Shown in pieces: positions 42,806 through 51,907 of a stretch of 64,000 nucleotides of DNA. The notes under the pieces were generated by a model. The model saw only the letters and a program-made list of their open reading frames with translations. It was not told the origin of the DNA and did no database searches. Position 1 is the stretch's first letter; each line of letters starts with the position of its first letter. The translations under genes and the position numbers were made by a program. The DNA comes from Pseudomonadota bacterium (lineage in GTDB: Bacteria > Myxococcota_A > Polyangia > Polyangiales > Polyangiaceae): contig JAEYWK010000214.1 of assembly GCA_023431345.1 (NCBI GenBank), positions 19,481-83,480 on the forward strand. Direction: 5' to 3'.

Positions 42806-43636
42806 ATGGACGACGGCGAACAAGGCAAGCTCAGCGAGGCGGCGACATTCGTTCAGCAGCGAGGCGGTTCTCCGCCGGCCATCGGCTTGGTGCTCGGGTC
42901 GGGGCTCGGCGCCCTCGCCGATGAGCTGGAAGACGCCGTGCGCGTACCCTACGCCACCATTCCGCACCAGCCTGTGTCCAGCGTCGCTGGCCACGCCGGC
43001 AACCTGTGCCTGGGGCGCCTCGCGGGCGTCTCCGTCGCGTGCATGCAAGGCCGCGTTCACGCCTACGAAGGGCATCCGCTCTCGCGCGTGGTCTTCGGAG
43101 TACGGCTGCTGGCCCAGCTCGGCTGCCGGGCGGTGCTGCTCAGCAACGCGGCGGGCGGCATCGCGGCGCGGCTGCACGCCGGCAGCCTGATGCGCATCGA
43201 AGATCACCTGAACCTGCTCGGCGATAGCCCGCTGCGCGGCCCCTCGACCCGCGGCCCGCGTTTCCCCGACATGAGCCAGGCCTACGACGTCGAGCTCGGG
43301 CAGCTGTGCGAGCGAGCGGCTCGCGACGCGCACGTGACGCTCGAGCGCGGCGTGTACGCGGCGCTGCTCGGGCCGAGCTACGAGACGCCGGCCGAGATCC
43401 GCATGCTCGAGAGGCTCGGCGCCGACGCGGTGGGGATGAGCACCGTTCCGGAGGTGATCGCGCTGCGGCAGCTCGGCGTGCGCGTCGGCGCGGTCAGCTG
43501 CATCACGAACCTGGCCGCCGGTCGCTCGCGCGAGCCGCTCAGTCATCAGGAAGTGGAAGCCACGGCGGCCCGCGTCAAAGGCGACTTCATCCGCTTGTTC
43601 AAGGGCTGGGTCGCCTTGGCGGGAGGCGCGGCGTGA
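42806..43636 (+). CDS. purine nucleoside phosphorylase
   Basis: 276 residues from ATG 42806. PNP/MTAP-type trimeric phosphorylase: GLVLGSGLG, GRVHAYEGHPL, LLSNAAGGI, the substrate motif GPSYETPAEIRM and GMSTVPEVI. It splits purine nucleosides with phosphate into base and (deoxy)ribose-1-phosphate for salvage. First of a three-gene chain with cytidine deaminase and Bpt, joined by GTGA. Start uncertain by a few codons because no strong ribosome binding site precedes it. Confidence 0.93.
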   Translation: MDDGEQGKLSEAATFVQQRGGSPPAIGLVLGSGLGALADELEDAVRVPYATIPHQPVSSVAGHAGNLCLGRLAGVSVACMQGRVHAYEGHPLSRVVFGVRLLAQLGCRAVLLSNAAGGIAARLHAGSLMRIEDHLNLLGDSPLRGPSTRGPRFPDMSQAYDVELGQLCERAARDAHVTLERGVYAALLGPSYETPAEIRMLERLGADAVGMSTVPEVIALRQLGVRVGAVSCITNLAAGRSREPLSHQEVEATAARVKGDFIRLFKGWVALAGGAA

Positions 43637-44061
43637 GCGAGCCGCTGCTGGCTCTGAGCGAGCTCACCCCCGAAGAGCGCACGCTCGTCGAGAGCGCTCG
43701 CTCTGCTTCCGAGCGAGCCTACTGCCGCTATTCGGGGTACGCGGTGGGCGCCGCCATCGTCAGCGGCAGCGGGCGGGTTTTTTCGGGCTGCAACGTCGAG
43801 AACGCCAGCTACGGGGCCACGATGTGCGCCGAGCGCTCCGCGATCTTCGCGCTGGTGTCGGCGGGTGAGCGGCGCATCACCGGCGTGTGCGTGTACGCGC
43901 ACGGCGAGCCCCTGGCCATGCCGTGCGGCGTGTGCCGACAGGTCATCGCCGAGTTCTGCAAAGACGCGCCCGTGCTGGTGGCGGGGCCGCGGGGGGCGCT
44001 TCGTCGTCGCTTCGCCGCGCTGTTGCCCGACGCGTTTCAGCTGCACGAGGATCCCGCGTGA
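43633..44061 (+). CDS. cdd: cytidine deaminase
   Basis: 142 residues from GTG 43633 (GTGA overlap with the PNP stop). Tetrameric-type CDA: the zinc and proton-shuttle motif CAERSAIF with Cys and Glu in place, and PCGVCRQVIAEF supplying the other two zinc cysteines. SGYAVGAAI and GCNVENASYGATM complete the active site. It deaminates (deoxy)cytidine to (deoxy)uridine. It belongs with PNP in nucleoside salvage. Confidence 0.95.
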   Translation: MSEPLLALSELTPEERTLVESARSASERAYCRYSGYAVGAAIVSGSGRVFSGCNVENASYGATMCAERSAIFALVSAGERRITGVCVYAHGEPLAMPCGVCRQVIAEFCKDAPVLVAGPRGALRRRFAALLPDAFQLHEDPA

Positions 44062-44837
44062 GCGGTCAGCGCGTCGTGCCCGCGGGGCGGCTGATCTTGG
44101 ATCAACCGCCGGAGCTCGTGGTGCACGATGAGCTGCAGCCCTGTCCGTACCTCGAGGACCGCTTGTCGCGGCTGCCGCTGCGCATCCCGGCGCGCGGTCT
44201 CGAGCGCGCGGAGCTGGAAGTGCGGCTCTCGCGTGGCGATCGCCGGCAAGGGCTGTTCTTGTATCGACCCGCTTGCCCCGGCTGCGTGGCGTGCGAACCG
44301 ATACGCCTCGACGTGCAGCGATTCAAGCCGAACCGCTCGCAGCGACGCACGCTCGCTCGCGGTGACGAGCTACTCACGGTCGAGCTGGGCGAGCCGATGG
44401 CCGATCAAGAGCGCGTGGCGCTCTACAACAAGCACAAGGCGCTGCGCGGGCTCTCGGCGGGGCAGGGGGAGGTCGACGTCCGAAGCTACCGTGAGTTCCT
44501 CGCGATGACCTGCTGTGACACCGTCGAGGTGCGCTACCGCCTGGAGAGCGAGTTGGTCGGCGTCGCCATCGTCGACCGCAGCAGCGAAGCGCTGTCGGCC
44601 GTGTACTGCTACTACGATCCTAGCTACGAGCGGCTAGGCCTCGGCACCTACTCCATCTTGAAGCAGCTGGAGCTGTGCCGCGCCTGGGGTCTGCGTTACT
44701 TGTACCTCGGCTTGTACATCGCCGAGTCCGTGCACATGCGGTACAAAGCCCGCTTTCTCCCGCACGAGCGGCTGCTCGACGGGCGCTGGCAGGAGTTCAC
44801 CACCGCCGGCGCTCTGCCCCCGCTGCTCCCGCCCTGA
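44058..44837 (+). CDS. bpt: leucyl/arginyl-tRNA-protein transferase Bpt (ATE1-like)
   Basis: 259 residues from GTG 44058 (GTGA overlap with cdd). Family features: PCPYLEDRLSRLPLRIP at the front, the cysteine pair CPGCVACEPIRLDV, and the GNAT-like C-terminal half with YCYYDPSYERLGLGTYSIL, AESVHMRYKARF. It attaches Leu to N-terminal Asp/Glu to mark proteins for the N-degron pathway (ClpAP/ClpS). No clpS is in the window, but a Hsp100 gene is. Last gene of the salvage operon. Confidence 0.93.
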   Translation: MSGQRVVPAGRLILDQPPELVVHDELQPCPYLEDRLSRLPLRIPARGLERAELEVRLSRGDRRQGLFLYRPACPGCVACEPIRLDVQRFKPNRSQRRTLARGDELLTVELGEPMADQERVALYNKHKALRGLSAGQGEVDVRSYREFLAMTCCDTVEVRYRLESELVGVAIVDRSSEALSAVYCYYDPSYERLGLGTYSILKQLELCRAWGLRYLYLGLYIAESVHMRYKARFLPHERLLDGRWQEFTTAGALPPLLPP

Positions 44838-44864
44838 AGGCCGGCTCGGACGGGGCCGGTCGCA

Positions 44865-47576
44865 TCAGTCGAACGAGCGGTTCTCCGCCTCTTCGATCTG
44901 CGCCAAGGCGGCGGCGAGCGCGTCTTTGGCTCGCTCGAGCGAAGCCTTGTCTTCGCCCCATTTGCCGCTGGCTCGCGAGAGCTTCTGGACTGCAGCCGAG
45001 AGCTCGGCCTTGACCTCGGCCGCGTCGGCGTTGGCCGCGGCCAGCGCCGCCTCGAGCTGCACGATCTTCGTTTCGCGCGCCTCGACGGTGTCTTTCTCCT
45101 GATCGCGCTGCTGGGTGCGCTCCGCCAACTCGGCTTCGAGCTGGGTGACGCGGGCGTCGCGCTCCTCCAGCGTCAGGGCCTTGGAGTCGCGCTCGTTGGT
45201 TCGTTCACGTAGCTCGGCCGACAGCAGCTCGTTGCGCTCGTTCAGCTGCGCGATGCTGCGCTGCGCGTCGTCACGCTCGGCGGTGCGCGCCACCACGTCG
45301 GCTTCGATGGCCGCGATGCGCGCGTCGCGCGCCGCCTCGGAGGCTTGCTTCTGATCGACGAGCGCCATCAGCGCCGCCGAGTGGTCCGCCGCTTCCTTGG
45401 CCTGCGCCGCCTCGTGCTCGGCGATCATCTCCGCTTCGCGCTCAGCCAGCAGCTTGGCCGAAGCGGCGCGCTCCTCGGCGATGGCCTGCTCGTGCTCGGC
45501 GCGCAGCTTACCGAGCGCGTCCTCGCCCGCGCGGTGCAGCGCGGCCAGCTTCGCGTCGTGCTCGCGCTTGAGCTCGGCTTCGCGCGCGCTCACCGCGTCG
45601 GCCTTGGCCTGCTCGTGCTCGGCGCGTAGCTGGCCGAGCGCCTGCTCGTGCTCGGCGCGCAGCTGACCGAGCGCTTGCTCGTGCTCGGCCTCGGCTTCGC
45701 TCTTCGCCTTGCGACGCGCCGCTTCGCTCGCGACCTCGGCGGCGGCGGCGGCGGCGGCCAGCGCTTGCTCCTTGGCGCGCTCCGCTTCTTGCAGAGCCTG
45801 CTGATGCTCGGCGACGAGCACCGCGCGCTCCTCGTCCTTTTCGGCGAGCGCGGCCTGGTACGAGCTCGTCAGCTCCCCGATTTCGGCGATGCGCGCGTCC
45901 AGGTCGACCTTGGTCTTCTCGGACTTGCGCTTGAAGTCGTCCGCGCGCTTGACGGCTTGCTCTTTGTCGCTCTTGGCGGCGTCGGCGGCGCGCGTGAGGT
46001 CGCCGGTCAGCTTCTCGAGCTCCGCGATGCGATCCGAAAGATCGGCCTTCTCTCGCTCCAGCCCGATCACGCCGTCGCGCAGGCTGAGTAGCTCCTTCTC
46101 CTTGTGCGACAGCTGATCCTTGTAGTCGAGGATCTCCTTGTCCTTCTTGTTCAGCTGTTCGCGCAGATCCAGGAACTCTCGCGCGGAGCCCGCGCCTTTG
46201 CCGCTGGAGGCGAGCTTGGCCTTCACGTCGTCGAGCTCACGCTGCAGGCGCTGCACCTCGACGTCTTTGCCCGCGCCTCGCCGCGCGATCTCTTCGGCTT
46301 CGTCTGCGCGATCTTTGGCGCGCCGCGTCTCGTCTTCGAGCTCCTTCACCCGCGCGCGCGACTTCTCGAGCTCTTCGCGATACTTGCCGACGTCACCGCG
46401 CTCGGCCGCGCGCGGCGGCAAAGACGAGGGGCGCAGCGACGCGAGCCGAGCGGGGCCAGGCGCGGGCGGGGCCGAGGACGGGACCGCGACGGGCGGCAAC
46501 GGCAGCTCCGGCGGCGGCGGCGCCGAGGGCACCGCGACGTCGCTTTCGGCCGAGCTATCGACCTCGACGTCGGTCATTTCGATCTCGTGGGCCTCTTCGA
46601 TCTCGTGGGCCTCTGCCTCGTGGGCCTCTTCGATCTCGATCGCGCCGAGCGAGAGGGGGGGCATGGAGGGCGCCGCCGCAGCAGGCGTGGACGCTTCCGA
46701 AGCCGCGGGAATTTCCGAAGGGATGGGCGCTTCTGAAGGCGCAGGCGCTGCCGAAGGCGGGCTGACCGAGCCTGAAACCTCGGCGTCGGGCGCCTGCGAT
46801 GGCGCAACGGAGGCCGACCCTGGCGCATCCGAAAGCGGTGACGGGGCGATCGAAGCTTCCGCGATCGCTACCTCCGCCTCCTCCGTGGCAATCTCGGCGT
46901 CGTCGAGCGCGATGTCGTCGTCCGCTTCCGGCGAGGCGTCACCCGACTCTGCTGGGGCAAGCGACGCCGGCGCGACCTGAGGCTCGTCGATCAGCGCGCC
47001 GAAGGCTTGCTCGGCGAAGTCGTTGACGTCCGCGTCGACCATGCTCTCGCGCGTCGAAATCTGCGCGTCGTCGTCGTCGTCCGTCTCGACGGCGGGCGCG
47101 GGCGGCGCCTCTTCGACCTCGGCGTCTTCTATCTCGATGTCGTCCTCGAGCACGATCGCGTCGTCGCCGAGCGCCGGGTCGCCCGCCGCCTCCCCGACGG
47201 GGGCGAACGAGACGTAGGCCTGGCAGCGCTTCAGCAAGTCCTCGAACGAGATCGGCTTGTGCAGGTAGTCCTCGGCCCGCGTCCGTAGCCGGCGATGCTG
47301 CTCGAACGTCTCTTCCGTCGACTCCGAGCTCATGATGATGAGCGGCACGTCCTTCAGCGCTGGGTCGCGCTTGAGCTTGTTGCACACCGAGAAGCCGTTC
47401 ATGCGCGGCAGCTCGATCGCGAGCAGGATCAAGTCGGGCTTGTCGCGGCTGGCAGCGGCCAGACCCGCGTTGGCGTCGTCCACGACCGAGACCTCACAAC
47501 CGTGCTTCACCAGCCCCGCGCGAACGGTTTCCGCGAACGAGGGATCACTCTCGAAGACGAGTACCTTGATAGCCAT
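44865..47576 (-). CDS. FrzS-like pseudo-receiver and long coiled-coil protein
   Basis: 904 residues from ATG 47576 (AAGGA 5 nt upstream; the frame opens to 47636). The N-terminal receiver (about 1-125) lacks the phosphate-accepting Asp: residue 53 is Ala in LILLAIELPRMNG, as in Myxococcus FrzS, and EQHRRLRTRAEDYLHKP also matches that protein. A long acidic Pro/Ala-rich low-complexity linker (about 130-390) leads to a coiled coil from about 400 to the end, with repeated EHEQALGQLRA units. FrzS travels between poles in social motility. A polarity role here is inferred; phosphorylation-independent signalling is likely. Confidence 0.88.
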   Translation of the reverse strand: MAIKVLVFESDPSFAETVRAGLVKHGCEVSVVDDANAGLAAASRDKPDLILLAIELPRMNGFSVCNKLKRDPALKDVPLIIMSSESTEETFEQHRRLRTRAEDYLHKPISFEDLLKRCQAYVSFAPVGEAAGDPALGDDAIVLEDDIEIEDAEVEEAPPAPAVETDDDDDAQISTRESMVDADVNDFAEQAFGALIDEPQVAPASLAPAESGDASPEADDDIALDDAEIATEEAEVAIAEASIAPSPLSDAPGSASVAPSQAPDAEVSGSVSPPSAAPAPSEAPIPSEIPAASEASTPAAAAPSMPPLSLGAIEIEEAHEAEAHEIEEAHEIEMTDVEVDSSAESDVAVPSAPPPPELPLPPVAVPSSAPPAPGPARLASLRPSSLPPRAAERGDVGKYREELEKSRARVKELEDETRRAKDRADEAEEIARRGAGKDVEVQRLQRELDDVKAKLASSGKGAGSAREFLDLREQLNKKDKEILDYKDQLSHKEKELLSLRDGVIGLEREKADLSDRIAELEKLTGDLTRAADAAKSDKEQAVKRADDFKRKSEKTKVDLDARIAEIGELTSSYQAALAEKDEERAVLVAEHQQALQEAERAKEQALAAAAAAAEVASEAARRKAKSEAEAEHEQALGQLRAEHEQALGQLRAEHEQAKADAVSAREAELKREHDAKLAALHRAGEDALGKLRAEHEQAIAEERAASAKLLAEREAEMIAEHEAAQAKEAADHSAALMALVDQKQASEAARDARIAAIEADVVARTAERDDAQRSIAQLNERNELLSAELRERTNERDSKALTLEERDARVTQLEAELAERTQQRDQEKDTVEARETKIVQLEAALAAANADAAEVKAELSAAVQKLSRASGKWGEDKASLERAKDALAAALAQIEEAENRSFD

Positions 47577-47665
47577 CCAGGTCCTTGAAATTACGGCGAG
47601 AGTCGCCACGATATCGGGCGCTCCGTCGAGGGTCAAAGGCTGTGTGGCGTCCGAGCGCGCTCGGC

Positions 47666-48313
47666 TCAGCGACTGGCTTTTTCGGCGTGTCCGCTCTGGT
47701 GGGTGCGCTTCGCGAGCACTTCGATAACTTGTCTAAGTGTCAGGCCGCGTTGCGTGAGGCCCACCATCGCGTGGTAGAGCAAGTCGGCCGCCTCGGACAG
47801 CACACGCTCGTCGGTCTCGTCCTTGAGGGCGTCAGCGAGCTCGCCCGCCTCTTCGCGGAGCTTCGCGCCGATCTTGTCGGGGCCGCCCGTCAGCAGCGAC
47901 TTCGTGTAGCTCTTCTCGGCCGTGGAGCTCTTGCGAGACTCGAGCAGCTCACCCAGCTCCGTCAGGAAGGGCGCCGCGTCGCTGGCGCGCTCCACCAAGC
48001 TGCCGTCCGCGCTGACCTGACGGAAGAAGCAGCTGGGGCGACCCGTGTGGCACGATGGTCCGGCCGGTACGACGCTCAGCAGGAGCGTGTCGGCGTCGCA
48101 GTCGGCGACGACGGACAGCACCTGCAGCACGTTGCCGCTCGTCTCGCCCTTGACCCAGAGCCCTTGGCGCGAACGACTGTAAAACGTGGCCGTTCCGCTG
48201 CTGAGTGTGCGGTCGAGGGCCTCTTGATTCATGTAGGCGACCATCCGCACCTGTCCGGTCAGGTGGTCCTGCGCGATGGCCGGGATCAGGCCACTACTAT
48301 CGAACTTGAGCAT
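47666..48313 (-). CDS. hisI: bifunctional HisIE, histidine biosynthesis
   Basis: 215 residues. N-terminal HisI (phosphoribosyl-AMP cyclohydrolase): [27 protein letters not shown], the metal site CDADT and [11 protein letters not shown] with its zinc cysteines. C-terminal HisE (phosphoribosyl-ATP pyrophosphatase): [18 protein letters not shown] and [13 protein letters not shown]. Both steps 2 and 3 of His synthesis. ATG 48313 gives the family N-terminus (MLKFDSSGL); the frame opens to 48466. No other his gene here. Confidence 0.93.
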   Translation of the reverse strand: MLKFDSSGLIPAIAQDHLTGQVRMVAYMNQEALDRTLSSGTATFYSRSRQGLWVKGETSGNVLQVLSVVADCDADTLLLSVVPAGPSCHTGRPSCFFRQVSADGSLVERASDAAPFLTELGELLESRKSSTAEKSYTKSLLTGGPDKIGAKLREEAGELADALKDETDERVLSEAADLLYHAMVGLTQRGLTLRQVIEVLAKRTHQSGHAEKASR

Positions 48314-48572
48314 CGCGGCTCGGTTTGCCTCAAACTGGTCGGCTTGGCGATGACCAATCGCCGCGTGGGAAGGCGCGAGCGCTGCGACTGGGGGCCTCGG
48401 ACCCGACCAGCCCCGCGTTTGGGGGCGGGAAGCCTCGAAACTCGCCACACAATTGACTGAAATCATTGAGTTTATTTGTTGGCTCAGATCGTGCTCTCAT
48501 TTCCTGCACGCAGTCGCCCGCTGCGACCTGTTCTCGCCACGGCGGGATCGACCCCGCCTCCAGGAGAATCCG

Positions 48573-50909
48573 ATGGCCCGACACACTCCTTCCCCGTTCT
48601 CGCTCGGAACCACCGCGCTGCTCGGCGCGCTGGCGGTCCTTTCAGGCTGCTCTGGCTCCACGGAAGAAGGACAGAAGCCCGGTGACGTCGGCAAGATCGT
48701 CTACGCGGTGAGGCAGCACACGGTGGTCGAGGGCAACCGGGTAAGCCTCATCGACGTCGCGGGCGGCATGGGGCAGGTCATGGACTACGGGCGCTACGTG
48801 CCGGGCGGCCGCCTCGAGGTGCTGGATCTGCGGTCGGGCAAGATCGAGAACATCATCGAGGATTACAAGACGGCGGACGTGTCGAGCATCGACCTGTCGT
48901 TCGACGCGACGAAGGTCCTGTTCACGATGAAGAAGGACGCGTCGGATTACTACCACGTGTACTGGGCCGGGCTGACCCGCGGCGATGACGGCAAGTTCCC
49001 GATCACCCAGCTCACGTTCCAGCCTTACGACGATCAGCAGGCGATCTGGGCCGCCGGCGATCGCATCGTGTTCACGACCAACCAGGCCTACACCGACATG
49101 GGCACGCGCGCGGACGAGTACAACCACGCGCGCGTCGTGACGCAGCTCGCCAGCATCACGCTGATCGGTGGCGACGCCGATCGCAAGCTCTGCTCGCAGA
49201 ACCTCTCGCACACGGTGACGTTGTTCTCGATGGCGGACGGGCGCATCGGCTTCTCGCGTTGGGAGCACCTCGAGAACGTCAACGACGTGAAGCTGATGGC
49301 GATGAACCCCGACTGCACGCAAATGATCGGGGTCAGCGGGCAGTTCGGCAAGCCGGGCAACTCCCTGGTGCAGTTCACCGAGAGCCAAACGCCCTACGTT
49401 TTTTACGGCATCGTCACCAACCGCGAAAACACCATTCAGGCCGGGTCGCTCGTGAAGCTGGACGCTCGCTTCACCGAAGACCTCGAGAAGCTCGACATGG
49501 AGAAGAGCTCCGAGGAGGCCTTCGAGTCGCTCACACCCCACGTGCCCATGGGTGAAGAAGCCTCGCCGGTCGGCCGCTACCGCTCGCCCGCCGTCTTGCC
49601 CGACGGCCGGCTGCTGGTCACCTGGGCGGACGGCGTCGTGAACGAGCTCAACGAGCTTGCGCTCACGCCGCCCGACTACGGCGTCTACATCTACAACACC
49701 AAGTCACGCGCCAACGAGCTGGTCGTGAACCACGAAGACACGTGGGAGCTCTACGCGAAGCCGGTGGTGGCGCGCCCCACGCCCCAGCCCATCACGTCGC
49801 GGCAGAACACCGCCGACGCGAGCGAGCCCGCGCTGTTCGGCTCGATCGACGTGCGCCAAACGTCGCTCTACAAGCGCCACGGTAACACCGTCGGCGGAGC
49901 GCAGTTCGAAGACGGCACGCCGCTCGACGAAGCGCTCAAGCACACCGTCAAAGTGCGCATCATCGAAGGCTTCTCGAGCGAAGCCGCCACCGGCGCCACG
50001 ATGTTCGGCCTGACGATGGCGGAGGGCGCGGCGCTGATCGGGGAGGCCAAGGTCGAAGCCGACGGCTCGTGGCTGGCCGAGGTTCCACCCTACATCCCGA
50101 TGCACTTGCAGGCGGTCGACGAGTTCGACCTCGCGATCCGCAACGAAACCACGTGGATCCAGGGCATGCCCGGCGAGGATCGCGTGTGCGGCGGCTGCCA
50201 TGAAGACCGCACTCAGCCCAGCCTCGGTAGCGGTCAGTCGCTGACGAACGCGAGCGGGCGCGGCGCGGAGGACTTCATGATCCCGGTGCTCGAGCGTACC
50301 GAGTACCCCTGGTCGGGCGCGAACGACTCAGCCAACCCGAACCAGATTCAGGCCCTGCTCGACGCGAAATGCGTGAGCTGCCACAACGAGGAAAAGAACG
50401 GCGACGGCCCGCAAGAGTTCTACACCGTCGCGGCCATGAACGAGACCACGGGCGATGAGTACAGCTACGAGATTCCGCGGCTCGATCTGTCGAGCCGCCC
50501 CATCACCGTGACGTACGATCGCCAGACTCACGCATGGCCAGCTTCGTACGTGTCGATCTTCTATCCCGCGGCGCTCGACATGGAGATGGGGATGGGCGCG
50601 ATGGTGACGGGCACCGTGCCGCCGAAGTGGGGCGTGCCGAGCGACGCGCGTCACAGCGCGCTGATCGAGAAGCTGAACATCACCTCCGAGCAGCGGCCCG
50701 AGGTCTACGCCTGGCCGCTGGGTGAGGCGTTCGTCAACGGCGAGATCGCCGGCGGCACCCGCACCGACCACGCCCAGCTCGCCGGTCTGACCCGCGAGGA
50801 GGTGCGCATGCTCATCCGCGCCTTCGACATGGGCGGTCAATACTTCGCGCGGCAAAATACGGGGTTCGTGCCGTTCAACAACGACCCGGTGGCGGGGAAG
50901 CAGTACTGA
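48573..50909 (+). CDS. HzsA-like beta-propeller dihaem lipoprotein
   Basis: 778 residues from ATG 48573 (AGGAGA 6 nt upstream). Lipobox LSGC. The first about 430 residues are WD40/TolB-like blades (e.g. SSIDLSFDATKVLFTMKK) of the hydrazine-synthase-alpha-related type. The rear part has two haem c sites: CGGCH at 539-543 and CVSCH at 600-604. Shares architecture with HzsA-related proteins of many non-anammox bacteria, so hydrazine synthesis is not implied. Probably a surface or periplasmic redox protein. Head of a three-gene + strand cluster; an AT-richer patch near 48450-48485 may hold its promoter. Confidence 0.85.
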   Translation: MARHTPSPFSLGTTALLGALAVLSGCSGSTEEGQKPGDVGKIVYAVRQHTVVEGNRVSLIDVAGGMGQVMDYGRYVPGGRLEVLDLRSGKIENIIEDYKTADVSSIDLSFDATKVLFTMKKDASDYYHVYWAGLTRGDDGKFPITQLTFQPYDDQQAIWAAGDRIVFTTNQAYTDMGTRADEYNHARVVTQLASITLIGGDADRKLCSQNLSHTVTLFSMADGRIGFSRWEHLENVNDVKLMAMNPDCTQMIGVSGQFGKPGNSLVQFTESQTPYVFYGIVTNRENTIQAGSLVKLDARFTEDLEKLDMEKSSEEAFESLTPHVPMGEEASPVGRYRSPAVLPDGRLLVTWADGVVNELNELALTPPDYGVYIYNTKSRANELVVNHEDTWELYAKPVVARPTPQPITSRQNTADASEPALFGSIDVRQTSLYKRHGNTVGGAQFEDGTPLDEALKHTVKVRIIEGFSSEAATGATMFGLTMAEGAALIGEAKVEADGSWLAEVPPYIPMHLQAVDEFDLAIRNETTWIQGMPGEDRVCGGCHEDRTQPSLGSGQSLTNASGRGAEDFMIPVLERTEYPWSGANDSANPNQIQALLDAKCVSCHNEEKNGDGPQEFYTVAAMNETTGDEYSYEIPRLDLSSRPITVTYDRQTHAWPASYVSIFYPAALDMEMGMGAMVTGTVPPKWGVPSDARHSALIEKLNITSEQRPEVYAWPLGEAFVNGEIAGGTRTDHAQLAGLTREEVRMLIRAFDMGGQYFARQNTGFVPFNNDPVAGKQY

Positions 50910-50928
50910 GAGCCGAGGAGCAAGACCC

Positions 50929-51852
50929 ATGACCTTCGAAATCTCTACCTTCGTCAAGTCCCAGGTCGCGCTCGCTCTGTTGCTGCTCGCTGCGGGCGCG
51001 AGCGCAGAGCCCAACGTCACGCGCGGCCGAGCCGAGGTTTACAAGCAGCTCGACCCTCGCTCGCTGGAAGCGGTCAGCTCGCCCGAGCAAATACGCGGGC
51101 TCATCGCCCCCAACGTGCCGCCCACTCGCATCTGGAAGGTGCTCGAGCACGGTGAAAAGCTCGAGTGCTTGGCGTGCGTGCCGGACGTGGCCAAGCTGCT
51201 CTACAACAGCAACGCCAAGACCCGCGAGATCAGCGCGTGGTGGCTGCGCCGCCGCATCTTCGGGGTGTTCGGGCCGGGTCAGGTTTATCAGCAGACGCTC
51301 GAGACGTTGAAGAGCGACGAGTCGGAGTCGCGGCGCGCGTACGCCGCCAACGCGCTCGGCGAGTTTCTGACCGTCGGGGGCGTGGCCGCGCTGTCGCAGG
51401 CGCTGGCCAAAGACAGCTCGGCGATGGTGCGGCTCGCGGCCGTGCGAGGCCTGGAGCGCCTGAACTCGAGCGGGCAAGACGGCGAGCTCACCTTGGCGCT
51501 GGGTGACGGCGCCGAGGAGGTGCGGCTCGCGGCCCTCCACGCCGCGACGCGCATCAACTCCTACACCGACGTCGAGGCGGTCGTGGCGCTCGTGAGTGAC
51601 TCGTCGGCGCTGGTGCGCCGGCGCGCCGCCGAAACGCTGGGGGTGATGAAGGCCGCCGACGCCGTCGTCGGCCTGATCGCGCTCGCTTCGCCCGACGAAG
51701 AGTCGGACCCGAGCGTGCGCGCCGCGGCCGTTTGGGCGCTGGGCCAGATCGGCGACCCCGAGGCGCGCGACGCGATCTTGGACGCGCGCCGCGACAGCGA
51801 CCCATCGGTGCAGAGCGCCGCGGCCGTAGCGAGTCGCTTGCTCCGCCTCTGA
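50929..51852 (+). CDS. secreted HEAT-repeat protein
   Basis: 307 residues. Signal peptide (LALLLLAAGASAEP). From about residue 90 on, five or more HEAT-like units (AANALGEFLTVGGVAALSQAL, VRLAAVRGLERLNSSG, VRRRAAETLGVMKAADAVV, VRAAAVWALGQIGDPEARDAI). One CxxC (CLAC) near residue 80 lacks a following His. It sits between two haem/propeller lipoproteins (19 and 55 bp gaps), so it is likely a scaffold or adaptor of that complex. Confidence 0.85.
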   Translation: MTFEISTFVKSQVALALLLLAAGASAEPNVTRGRAEVYKQLDPRSLEAVSSPEQIRGLIAPNVPPTRIWKVLEHGEKLECLACVPDVAKLLYNSNAKTREISAWWLRRRIFGVFGPGQVYQQTLETLKSDESESRRAYAANALGEFLTVGGVAALSQALAKDSSAMVRLAAVRGLERLNSSGQDGELTLALGDGAEEVRLAALHAATRINSYTDVEAVVALVSDSSALVRRRAAETLGVMKAADAVVGLIALASPDEESDPSVRAAAVWALGQIGDPEARDAILDARRDSDPSVQSAAAVASRLLRL

Positions 51853-51907
51853 TCCGCAAAACAGGCTGCCCGCTACCCGCGCTCGCGCGTGGTAGCATGA
51901 GCAGGAC

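Noticed and set aside
42551..43546. N-terminal extension of the 42218-42550 protein to 43546
   Set aside because: The extension is antisense to the purine nucleoside phosphorylase gene.
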